Assembly: GCF_004339015.1 (NCBI RefSeq)
Contig: NZ_SMFQ01000002.1
Location: forward strand, 559,351-623,350
Length of the DNA: 64,000 nucleotides
From: Cocleimonas flava
GTDB taxonomy: Bacteria > Pseudomonadota > Gammaproteobacteria > Thiotrichales > Thiotrichaceae
Reading direction: 5' to 3'
The position numbers and the translations under genes were made by a program. Under the pieces are notes generated by a model. The model was not told where the DNA came from and searched no databases. It worked only from the letters and a program-made list of their open reading frames with translations. This document shows positions 26,226 to 33,900 of the stretch, one piece after another (the stretch's first letter is position 1; the number at the start of each line of letters is the position of its first letter).

Positions 26226-26240
26226 TAGACGGTCGGTCTA
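26226..26240. promoter_or_regulatory. AcuR/NemR-type operator
   Basis: TAGACGGTCGGTCTA is an inverted repeat with 5-bp arms TAGAC/GTCTA, the motif bound by NemR/AcuR-like TetR regulators. It lies 10 bases before the acuR start codon and between it and the divergent DUF2520 gene, as expected for autoregulation. It may also silence the DUF2520 gene. Confidence 0.7.
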
Positions 26241-26250
26241 TAAATACAAC

Positions 26251-26892
26251 ATGACTACTAAATCTGACTCAAAAGTAAGCACCAAAAAGCGCGGAAGACC
26301 AGCCAAAGGCGGACTTGGCTTTGACGACACTCGTGAAGCATTGATTCGTTGTGGCATGGAATTACTCACCGAACAAGGTTTTAACAGTACCGGATTAGAT
26401 CAAATCCTGAAGAAAGTTAATGTGCCCAAAGGCTCCTTTTATCACTACTTTGAAAACAAAGAAGCTTATGGCTATGTGGTGCTTGAAGAATATTCGCAAT
26501 TCTTTATCCACAAACTCAAGAAGCATTTGCTGAATGAAGAGCTACCTGCGCTAGAACGTCTAAAAGCGTTTGTCGACGATGCGATAAAAGGTGTTGAACG
26601 TTACGATTTTAAGCGTGGCTGTCTGGTGGGTAACCTCACTCTGGAACTGGGATCATCACACGAGCAATTCAGAGAGAAACTCAACAAGGCATTCAATAAC
26701 TGGAAGTCACTGATTGCCGATTGCCTCGAACTGGCAAAAACCGAAGGCACACTGGCAAAGACAGCGGATAGCGATGAATTAGCGGATTTCTTCTGGATCA
26801 GCTGGGAAGGTGCAGTCATGCGCGCCAAACTCACTCAAGACAAACAACCGATGGAGCTGTTTTCACAGCAATTCTTTAAGCTCCTTCCGTAG
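26251..26892 (+). CDS. acuR: TetR-family regulator, AcuR type
   Basis: 213 residues. A basic start (KKRGRPAKGG) precedes the TetR helix-turn-helix (ALIRCGMELLTEQGFNSTGLDQILKKVNVPKGSFYHYFENKEAYGY). The C-terminal ligand domain has RGCLVGNLTLELGSSHEQFRE, with the Cys region typical of AcuR/NemR, which sense acrylate or reactive electrophiles. The operator at 26226-26240 and acuI 81 bases downstream complete the usual acuR-acuI unit. No DMSP lyase (dddL) or other dmsp gene is adjacent. Confidence 0.85.
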   Translation: MTTKSDSKVSTKKRGRPAKGGLGFDDTREALIRCGMELLTEQGFNSTGLDQILKKVNVPKGSFYHYFENKEAYGYVVLEEYSQFFIHKLKKHLLNEELPALERLKAFVDDAIKGVERYDFKRGCLVGNLTLELGSSHEQFREKLNKAFNNWKSLIADCLELAKTEGTLAKTADSDELADFFWISWEGAVMRAKLTQDKQPMELFSQQFFKLLP

Positions 26893-26973
26893 CCAAAGCA
26901 ACTAAGCAACTAAGCAAGAAAAAAGAAGCTAAGAAACAAACAAGTAAATTACTATTTATATTGGAGAACAAAG

Positions 26974-27966
26974 ATGTCCTTTAACGCCCTATTAATCAAC
27001 AGAAGCGAAGATAAGAAAGTTAGCGCTAGCTTAGAAACAATCGATGAATCACAACTACCTGAAGATGGTGATGTGATTGTTGATATCGATTACTCAACAC
27101 TCAACTACAAAGATGGATTAGCAATTACTGGCGCAGCCCCTGTTGTCAGAAAATACCCAATGGTTCCTGGTATCGATTTCGCTGGTACCGTTTCTGAAAG
27201 CTCAAACCCCAACTGGCAAACAGGCGACAAAGTTATTCTTAATGGCTGGGGCGTTGGCGAAGGACATTGGGGCGGACTCGCTCAAAAAGCCAAGGTAAAA
27301 GGTGAATGGCTCATCGCCAAGCCAGAACGTTTAAATTCGTATCAGGCAATGGCAATCGGCACCGCAGGTTATACGGCAATGCTATGTGTTATGGCACTGC
27401 AAAAACATGACGTGAAGCCAGAAGACGGCGAGATCCTAGTGACTGGAGCAAATGGTGGAGTGGGCAGTTTTGCCATCGCGATTCTTTCTGCTTATGGCTA
27501 TGATGTTGTTGCTTCAACAGGCCGCCCAGAAGAAATGGATTACCTCACTGAATTAGGTGCAAAATCAAGCATCAATCGCTCTGAGTTATCAGAGCCAGGC
27601 AAACCACTGGATAAAGAACGCTGGGCAGGTGTTGTCGATGCAGTCGGCAGTCACACACTAGCTAACGCGTGTGCTCAAACCAAATACGGCGGAACTGTAG
27701 CGGCTTGCGGACTTGCCCAAGGCTTTGATTTACCGGCAACAGTCATGCCATTTATTTTGCGTGGCGTCACGCTTGCTGGTGTTGATAGCGTAAATGCACC
27801 GCTTGCAAAACGTCAGGAAGCCTGGGATAAAATCGCGGAAATACTCTCGCCGGAAGTTTATGAGAAAGTCGTGAAAAAAATCGCTCTATCTGAAGCAATC
27901 GATGTTGCTGGTCAGTTGCTGGAAGGAAAAGTACGTGGACGTGTGGTTGTTGATGTGAACGCATAA
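26974..27966 (+). CDS. acuI: Acrylyl-CoA reductase (NADPH), AcuI/YhdH
   Basis: 330 residues, zinc-free medium-chain dehydrogenase. It has STLNYKDGLAITG, the nucleotide-binding VTGANGGVGSFAIAILSAYGYDVVASTGR and MPFILRGVTLAGVDSVNAP, all strongly conserved in AcuI/YhdH. It reduces acryloyl-CoA to propionyl-CoA and protects against acrylate formed from DMSP or 3-hydroxypropionate. The strong site GGAGAACAAAG precedes the ATG. It is followed by a good terminator. Confidence 0.93.
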   Translation: MSFNALLINRSEDKKVSASLETIDESQLPEDGDVIVDIDYSTLNYKDGLAITGAAPVVRKYPMVPGIDFAGTVSESSNPNWQTGDKVILNGWGVGEGHWGGLAQKAKVKGEWLIAKPERLNSYQAMAIGTAGYTAMLCVMALQKHDVKPEDGEILVTGANGGVGSFAIAILSAYGYDVVASTGRPEEMDYLTELGAKSSINRSELSEPGKPLDKERWAGVVDAVGSHTLANACAQTKYGGTVAACGLAQGFDLPATVMPFILRGVTLAGVDSVNAPLAKRQEAWDKIAEILSPEVYEKVVKKIALSEAIDVAGQLLEGKVRGRVVVDVNA

Positions 27967-27984
27967 AACATCCATTCGGTATTT

Positions 27985-28015
27985 AAAAAGCCCATCTTAT
28001 TAGATGGGCTTTTTT
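27985..28015 (+). terminator. Rho-independent terminator of acuI
   Basis: Stem GCCCATCT / AGATGGGC (27990-27997, 28002-28009), loop TATT, and six T at 28010-28015. The A-run at 27985-27989 makes it bidirectional in form. It lies 18 bases behind the acuI stop codon. Confidence 0.93.
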
Positions 28016-28037
28016 GTTACTGGAGATGAATCACACT

Positions 28038-28069
28038 AAAAAAGTGCCTGTAAGTGGGGAGGTGGCTTT
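28038..28069 (+). repeat. Dispersed G-rich repeat
   Basis: A-run, GTGCCTGTAAGTGGGGAGGT, GGCTTT. It has one substitution in the G-tract. It lies between the convergent acuI and lipoprotein genes, 9 bases from the lipoprotein stop codon. Confidence 0.88.
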
Positions 28070-28077
28070 GCCCAATA

Positions 28078-30201
28078 CTAGTCGCAACTACCTAGAATGG
28101 TTTTTAAACCATTGGTATCTTCAATCCATAATTCAGTGGCATTGCTTCCAATAATATGTGCCGGAATACGAGGTGAGCTCGGGTCGAAAGTGGTCACTTG
28201 AGTGCCTGCTGCCGTTCCATCTGTTTGATAAAATCTTGTGGCATCTGTTTTATCAAGGAAGTAAGCAATATTCCCATCGTTTAATAAATTATCGACATAA
28301 CTCGGCGCTAGAAAACCTAGTCTTGAATTATCTATCAATAACTCATGTTTACCTGTTGATGGCTTGTAAGACCAATTAAGACCAAGCACTCGATAAATGA
28401 TGTAATCATTTGTACTTGCCAATTCCGTCAAACCATAACTAAATCTTTTAATCAAAACAGGGCTGGTATTTTCCTGATTGAGAGCAACTTTCCATATCCC
28501 ACTATCATCGATGTAATATAAATCGTTTTTGTAAAAGGTCATTGATCGAGAAGCAACTTCACCAGCCGGTGAGCCGTAAAAATCAATATCATCTAATAAC
28601 ACACGAGTCGACTGCCCATCGTATTTTAGAACCGTAAATTTAGGGTCAGTCGGGGTTGAGAATTTGTTTTTGTAAAGTGTGTACCAGTTGCCTTTGTATT
28701 CCCTTGCGTCGATAGAACCTGCATTTATATTTGCTAAATGGGCAATGTATTCATCATTCGCTTCAAATAACTCAGTTGTACCTACTGCGCTGCCATCCGT
28801 ACCCCATAGGCTGCCACAAAACGAAATAATACTGACTTCATTCACCTGCACCTGAGGTTCGCCAGGAGTATTATTGATCAAGATATATTGACTTAAATTA
28901 CTCTCGGGAATAACCGAAGTCGTATTCCAGTCTGCATCACGATACACAAAACCTAAATTAATTGAATCACCCAGATTTTCCAGCGAACTTTTTGGGATCG
29001 CCATTTCTATGATGGTATTTTGTCGAGAAAAGATAATATCGGCAACGTGATAATCCCATGACCAATAACTATCGTTGGATTTTGATTTACTCAGGTCTCT
29101 ATTTTCAACCATATAATCCGCACCACCCTGATTCCAAACAGACCCGGAGAACTGGAAACCAGTTGCAGAGTTATTATCAACATCGAGAAATAGCTGTGTA
29201 TATCGATCCGACGCACTGCCATCAATCATCACATACAGGTTTTCATAACTATCAGTAACTTTGATCGTGCCATTGCTAGTTTCAGCGAATACATTGATAT
29301 CCTGCCAATCGCTTATCGAACCATCAATCGCAATACCGCTCGCTGTTTCTAGTAACACAATAACCGTTCTGGACACTTCTGCCTGATTGCCTGCCTGATC
29401 AGTCACTTTATAGACAATGCTATAGGTGCCAGTTTGTGAGGTATCAACATTTGACGTGGCAAAAATACTGTACGTTAAATTGCCATCAATATTGTCCGTA
29501 GCGGTTGCACCCGGATCATTGAAAACAGTGTCTTTCTGTACTTTAAAGGTACTCGCACCATTTAATGAAATCACTGGCGCTGTGGTATCGACTGGTGGCG
29601 TTACGTCGATACTGTACTGAGCCATAAGGCTTGAACCCGGCCATATAGAAAGCACGTTCCAATTTTCATCTCTAATCACAAAACCGACTCTAATTTGAGG
29701 AGTTAACCCTGTTAACAGGTTCTGATTGATAACTGCCGAGATTGATGAAGAGGTTTTTGTATATTCAATATCACCTACGTCGACATTCCATGTCCAGGCA
29801 CTATCAAACTGGCCATTTTTTTCAAACAAGAGTCCGTCTTCTATGACATAGTCAGCGCCGGTATCATCCCAAAGCGTCGAATCAAATCGAAAGCCTGTAT
29901 CGGGATCATTGTCCGTATTCAGAAAGAATTGAAAATGCTTATCATCTGAAATTTCATCACTCGTATGTGTAATAGTCAGAAAGCCATTACTACTCGTTAC
30001 CGTAGGTGCAGAGAAGTCTGACCTAGCCAGCATATCAACCGTCAGGAGGTTGCTCTGGGTAATGACTCTAGGTTGAGATACAACCGTTGAATTATTCGTG
30101 TTTGAGCTTTGATTAGTCGAACCCCCACCCCCACAAGCGGAGAGAGACAGCCCCGCGATTAGAATAAGAAAAAGTGTAACGTTAGGCATGGGTTTGATCA
30201 T
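28078..30201 (-). CDS. Large surface lipoprotein with duplicated beta-sandwich domains and a DUF5011/HYR-like domain
   Basis: The start is set at the ATG at 30201, preceded by AAGGATGAAACA; in-frame ATGs at 30210 and 30252 are alternatives. About 707 residues. The lipobox is LSLSACGGGG. Two similar domains (about 60-200 and 290-440) share motifs such as FLNTDNDPDTGFRFDSTLWDD and LDVDNNSATGFQFSGSVWNQ plus a GADYMVEN-type strand, so they arose by duplication. Between them lies a cadherin/HYR-like domain (DTTAPVISLNG...GNQAEVSRTV). The C-terminal part has loosely repeated strands with WGTDGSAVGTTELFE and YQTDGTAAGTQ motifs, as in beta-propeller-like 'ELWxTDGTxxGT' proteins. Ligand unknown. Confidence 0.75.
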   Translation of the reverse strand: MIKPMPNVTLFLILIAGLSLSACGGGGSTNQSSNTNNSTVVSQPRVITQSNLLTVDMLARSDFSAPTVTSSNGFLTITHTSDEISDDKHFQFFLNTDNDPDTGFRFDSTLWDDTGADYVIEDGLLFEKNGQFDSAWTWNVDVGDIEYTKTSSSISAVINQNLLTGLTPQIRVGFVIRDENWNVLSIWPGSSLMAQYSIDVTPPVDTTAPVISLNGASTFKVQKDTVFNDPGATATDNIDGNLTYSIFATSNVDTSQTGTYSIVYKVTDQAGNQAEVSRTVIVLLETASGIAIDGSISDWQDINVFAETSNGTIKVTDSYENLYVMIDGSASDRYTQLFLDVDNNSATGFQFSGSVWNQGGADYMVENRDLSKSKSNDSYWSWDYHVADIIFSRQNTIIEMAIPKSSLENLGDSINLGFVYRDADWNTTSVIPESNLSQYILINNTPGEPQVQVNEVSIISFCGSLWGTDGSAVGTTELFEANDEYIAHLANINAGSIDAREYKGNWYTLYKNKFSTPTDPKFTVLKYDGQSTRVLLDDIDFYGSPAGEVASRSMTFYKNDLYYIDDSGIWKVALNQENTSPVLIKRFSYGLTELASTNDYIIYRVLGLNWSYKPSTGKHELLIDNSRLGFLAPSYVDNLLNDGNIAYFLDKTDATRFYQTDGTAAGTQVTTFDPSSPRIPAHIIGSNATELWIEDTNGLKTILGSCD

Positions 30202-30663
30202 TTGTTTCATCCTTAAGGATTTATATAAAGGTACTTGATGGATGCTAACCATTACTTACGTTGAATACATGCATGAGGTGAATGAATGGTAGAGGGTGTC
30301 ATATCAATGGAAATACGCTCTTTCTAAACTACTTATAGAAACACGAGCCCAGATCGACTAGATAAACAATCTCTAAAAAAGTGCCAGTAAGTGAAGGCGT
30401 GCCTTTATATTTAGATAGATAACTTCTGATTGAGGAAAATCTGGTAATACATAGCCCACTCAAAATGAGTTCAAATTCGTACCATTTAATGAACTGAAAC
30501 TAGGATAAACTGCACACAGAATTTCTAGTCGATTCTTTATTCTTGCCTCTGTTTTATAGGTTTATTAAAAAGGCTTAGCATTAAAGGCTTGAGAATCCAC
30601 TAATAGACCAGATAATTGATCCACCACATTTGTATCCATTCTCAAAATTAAAATAGAATAATT
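30202..30663. other. Divergent intergenic region with one degenerate repeat
   Basis: About 460 bases between divergent genes. It must contain both promoters, but I see no strong pair. It holds a degenerate dispersed repeat (30375-30407). No RNA gene or ORF with a ribosome binding site is evident. Confidence 0.6.
30375..30407 (+). repeat. Degenerate dispersed G-rich repeat
   Basis: A-run, GTGCCAGTAAGTGAAGGCGT, GCCTTTAT. The flanks are conserved but the G-tract is broken, so this is an older copy. It is one of the few copies in a divergent (promoter) region. Confidence 0.7.
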
Positions 30664-31863
30664 ATGAAAACATTTAATTGTAGCTGCAAAGATAACCAGA
30701 TTTTATTTTTTGAAAGCAGTAGTTGTATCGCCTGTCACAGAACAGTTGGCATTGATGACAATTTTGAGAAAGTTGAGCCTTTTAATCTAAACAAGGAAAC
30801 AGGCTTTTACTACAAGGATGGAAAGCCTGAGGTTCGCTATCAAAAATGCGATAACCACGCTGAATACAAAGTGTGTAATGGCATGGTTAATATGGAAACC
30901 TTTGAACCCGATGAAGAAAACGAAGACGAAGTGCTATGTTTCGCCTGTCGCTTTAATGAAACCATTCCGGATTTAACCGTTGTTGAGCACATTCCGCTGT
31001 GGAAGAAAATGGAAACAGCTAAACGCCGCGCCTTGTATACGCTTAAAGAGTTTTGCCTGCCTTTGCACAATACTCATGAAGACCCAGATAATGGCTTAAG
31101 TTTTGACTTTACCACTGACCGCGATGTAAAAGATCATTTTGCGACCAAATTAGAAGATTCAGAAACGGTATTTACCGGCCATGATTGCGGCCATATTACG
31201 ATCAATCTTGCTGAAGCGAATGAGGTTGCACGATCTCACACCAAACTGGCTATGGGCGAACAATATCGCACTTTGCTAGGGCATTTCCGCCATGAACTAG
31301 GGCATTACTACTTCAATATATTGATTTTAGGGTTCCCTAAAAAACACGCTTTGTGTAAAGAATATTTTGGTGACGATGAGCTGGATTATCAGGCAGCGCT
31401 AGATAGACATTACAAAGAAGGCTCGCCAAAAGACTGGAGCAAAGAATTCATCAGCGAATATGCCACGATGCACCCCTATGAAGATTGGGCGGAAACCTGG
31501 GCGCACTATATGCATATTATGGATACCCTGGAGACGGCGAAAAACTTTTCCATCACTGGCTCAACATCAGCAAATAAAGAAGAGACCGAAGAGGTTGAAG
31601 ATTTAAACCTACCTCAGGACGAATACTTCTTTTCTGCACAAACATCGATTAAGAGTATTCTGGATACATGGATAGATTTTTCGGTGATTCTCAATTCATT
31701 GAATCGCAGCATGGGGATGAATGACGCTTATCCGTTTGTGCTAACAGAGCCAGTCCGCACAAAATTATCCTTTATTCATCACGCTATTCACGATCGATTG
31801 GATCAAATGCCGTCAAAACCGAAATATAAAGCAAAAAATAAGCATAAGAAGTGTAAGCACTAA
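30664..31863 (+). CDS. Zinc-ribbon plus putative zinc metallopeptidase (PF15887-type)
   Basis: 399 residues. The N-terminal zinc ribbon has CSCKDNQILFFESSSCIACH and a second Cys cluster (CDNHAEYKVCNG, CFACRF). The C-terminal domain has the metallopeptidase motif FRHELGHYYF and, further on, HPYEDWAETWAHYMHIMDT, giving the third ligand. This two-part architecture is that of the 'putative zinc-binding metallo-peptidase' family of unknown substrate. No signal peptide, so cytoplasmic. It ends in a Lys/His-rich tail. It is a single-gene unit. Confidence 0.85.
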   Translation: MKTFNCSCKDNQILFFESSSCIACHRTVGIDDNFEKVEPFNLNKETGFYYKDGKPEVRYQKCDNHAEYKVCNGMVNMETFEPDEENEDEVLCFACRFNETIPDLTVVEHIPLWKKMETAKRRALYTLKEFCLPLHNTHEDPDNGLSFDFTTDRDVKDHFATKLEDSETVFTGHDCGHITINLAEANEVARSHTKLAMGEQYRTLLGHFRHELGHYYFNILILGFPKKHALCKEYFGDDELDYQAALDRHYKEGSPKDWSKEFISEYATMHPYEDWAETWAHYMHIMDTLETAKNFSITGSTSANKEETEEVEDLNLPQDEYFFSAQTSIKSILDTWIDFSVILNSLNRSMGMNDAYPFVLTEPVRTKLSFIHHAIHDRLDQMPSKPKYKAKNKHKKCKH

Positions 31864-31918
31864 ATCCGCTAGGTTTCGCTTTATTTACGCTTTATTTCCG
31901 CTTGATTGCAGATTTGAC

Positions 31919-31952
31919 AAAAAAGTGCCCCAAAGGTGGGGGGTGGCTTTTT
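31919..31952 (+). repeat. Dispersed G-rich repeat
   Basis: A-run, GTGCCCCAAAGGTGGGGGGT, GGCTTTTT. In RNA form GUGCCCC can pair with GGGGUGGC with one bulge, flanked by A- and U-runs: a bidirectional terminator-like hairpin. It lies between the convergent peptidase and piuC genes. Confidence 0.92.
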
Positions 31953-31971
31953 ATAGCCTGATCAGTATCTG

Positions 31972-32652
31972 CTAACACTCAGACCATTGTCGAATCGAGT
32001 TATGATATACGCCGCTGAGCCTACGCACCTCAGCATCGTCAGCCCCTCTATCCATGGTTAATACCTGAATAGACTGATCCAATTCAAACAAAATCTCACG
32101 TTGCTGACTGTTTTTGACTAAACTCTGCACCCATAAAAAAGCGCTTATGCGACTGCCTTTTGTAACAGGTTTCACTTCGTGCAAACTGGTTGAAGGGTAG
32201 ACAATTAGATCACCTGCATTCAGCTTAACTTCCTGAGCACCATATTGCGTTTCAATCATCAGCTCCCCGCCTTCGTATTCATCGGGGTCAGTCAGAAAAA
32301 GCGTGGCAGAAATATCTGTTCGAATCGTTTCCTGACTTGGTGTTGTCATGATCGAGCTATCAACATGCAGACCATAGCTTCCATTGTTTTGATAACGATT
32401 AAATTTAGGCGGATAAAACTTAAACGGCAGGGTTGCAGAAACAAAGGTCGAATGAGTTTGCAGTCGATGTAATAGCGTATTGCTTAAGGATTGGGTGATC
32501 TCGTTGCTATCATCCAGTTGTTGATTCGACTTTACAAAAGACGCCTGACTGCCAGCGCTTAATTTGCCATCTTGCCAAGGCGCGTTATCGATATGTGCTC
32601 GAAACTGTTTTACTTCTTTCTGAGTTAGCACTTCTGCAATAGGTAATAACAT
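31972..32652 (-). CDS. piuC: Fe(II)/2-oxoglutarate dioxygenase, PiuC/YbiX family
   Basis: 226 residues, the usual length. The double-stranded beta-helix iron ligands are HVDSSIM (His-x-Asp) and, after GDLIVYPSTSLHEVKPVTKGSRISAFLWVQS, the distal His plus the 2-oxoglutarate-binding Arg. PiuC proteins accompany TonB-dependent catecholate siderophore receptors (as fiu-ybiX in E. coli). Here it is the third gene after the receptor and the FMN oxidase on the same strand. Its physiological substrate is not established. Confidence 0.92.
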   Translation of the reverse strand: MLLPIAEVLTQKEVKQFRAHIDNAPWQDGKLSAGSQASFVKSNQQLDDSNEITQSLSNTLLHRLQTHSTFVSATLPFKFYPPKFNRYQNNGSYGLHVDSSIMTTPSQETIRTDISATLFLTDPDEYEGGELMIETQYGAQEVKLNAGDLIVYPSTSLHEVKPVTKGSRISAFLWVQSLVKNSQQREILFELDQSIQVLTMDRGADDAEVRRLSGVYHNSIRQWSEC

Positions 32653-32675
32653 CGTGTATGACTTTTAAGTTTAGT

Positions 32676-33779
32676 TTATATAGATTGTTTTGAATAAAGA
32701 GTATCTTGCGTGATCTGATCGATCGTCGCACACCCCATCAACGCCATGGTAACTTCAAATTCTTCAATTAACAGTTTGAGAATATGCGCCACACCCAATG
32801 CGCCAGCAATTGATAAGCCATATAACTGCGGGCGACCAATTAAGACGCTGTCTGCGCCCAAGGCCAATGCTTTGAAAATATCTGAACCACGTCGAATTCC
32901 ACTGTCAAATAACAGCGTTAAATCATCTCCAACCGTCGCTCGAATATCGGCAAGCACATCAATTGCTGCAGGCACACTATCAAGCGTTCGACCACCATGG
33001 TTAGAAACCACAATGCCTGCAACACCCAGCTCTTTTGCTATTTTGGCGTCTTCACAATTCGTGATGCCTTTTAAGATAACGGGTAAACTCGTTTGAGATT
33101 GTATCCACTGAATATCTCGCCAGGTCGGTGAATCCCGCATTATTCCATTTAAGATTATGCTCTGATCTGCTTCAATACTCTTAAGCGGTGGACACTGATA
33201 GTTAACCAGATTCGCTTCCATGCCAGCAGGTAAAGTAAACCCCGCACGCTGCACCCTATTTCTAAGTCCATTTATTGCGGCATCTACTGTCACAACGATG
33301 GCACTATAACCTGCATTTTCAGCACGCTGAATTAGTGACAAAGTGGCGTCTCGGGACTCCTGAAAGTACAGTTGAAACCACTTTTCACCTTGCAAAGCAT
33401 CAGCGACATCTTCCATTGGAACCGACGATAAAGTGCTGCCGATAAAGCCAAGGTCTAAAACATTAGCGGCTTCGGCAGTGGCAATCTCTCCTTTAGGATG
33501 TACTAACTTTTGATGCGCTACCGGCGCGAGCATAATCGGGTATTTAACCGTTTTACCCAATACTTCGGTACGTGTAGAAGCGGCAGAAAAATCAGCAAGC
33601 ACGCGCCTGTTTAACAAAATGCTATCGAAAGCATTTCGATTGTTCTTAAGGCTAATATCATCCGCCGAGCCACCTGCAATATATTCATAGACAGGATGCG
33701 GAATAAAATCCGCAAACAAGCTTTCGTAGTCTTGAACGCTGACGAGAGTAGCTGGGATGGATTCTAATTTTTTCTTCAC
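32676..33779 (-). CDS. FMN-dependent alpha-hydroxy acid oxidase (LldD/lactate-oxidase family)
   Basis: 367 residues. The family motifs are YEYIAGGSADDISLKNNRNAF, PIMLAPVAHQKLVHPKGEIATA, the active-site SNHGGRTLDSVPAAIDVL and the phosphate-binding DSGIRRGSDIFKALALGADSVLIGRP. It oxidises a 2-hydroxy acid (lactate, glycolate or similar) to the 2-oxo acid, passing electrons to O2 or quinone. Its position between the siderophore receptor and PiuC, with 23 bases to piuC, is not the usual arrangement and suggests a role tied to siderophore or hydroxy-acid ligand handling (inference). A terminator separates it from the receptor. Confidence 0.9.
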   Translation of the reverse strand: MKKKLESIPATLVSVQDYESLFADFIPHPVYEYIAGGSADDISLKNNRNAFDSILLNRRVLADFSAASTRTEVLGKTVKYPIMLAPVAHQKLVHPKGEIATAEAANVLDLGFIGSTLSSVPMEDVADALQGEKWFQLYFQESRDATLSLIQRAENAGYSAIVVTVDAAINGLRNRVQRAGFTLPAGMEANLVNYQCPPLKSIEADQSIILNGIMRDSPTWRDIQWIQSQTSLPVILKGITNCEDAKIAKELGVAGIVVSNHGGRTLDSVPAAIDVLADIRATVGDDLTLLFDSGIRRGSDIFKALALGADSVLIGRPQLYGLSIAGALGVAHILKLLIEEFEVTMALMGCATIDQITQDTLYSKQSI

Positions 33780-33827
33780 TTTAATTTTTTATTTCATGTT
33801 GGTTTAAAAGGTCATTATCCCACATAC

Positions 33828-33866
33828 CAAAAAACAGAAGACCAGTTAAAAAACCAGCCTTCTGTT
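33828..33866 (-). terminator. Rho-independent terminator of the siderophore-receptor gene
   Basis: Perfect 8-bp arms AACAGAAG (33833-33840) and CTTCTGTT (33859-33866). In the minus-strand direction the stem is followed by a T-run. It lies about 35 bases behind the receptor stop codon, so the downstream FMN oxidase and piuC need read-through or their own promoter. Confidence 0.8.
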
Positions 33867-33900
33867 CGGGGTTAAACTTTTTAAAAAATAAAACTAGCGA

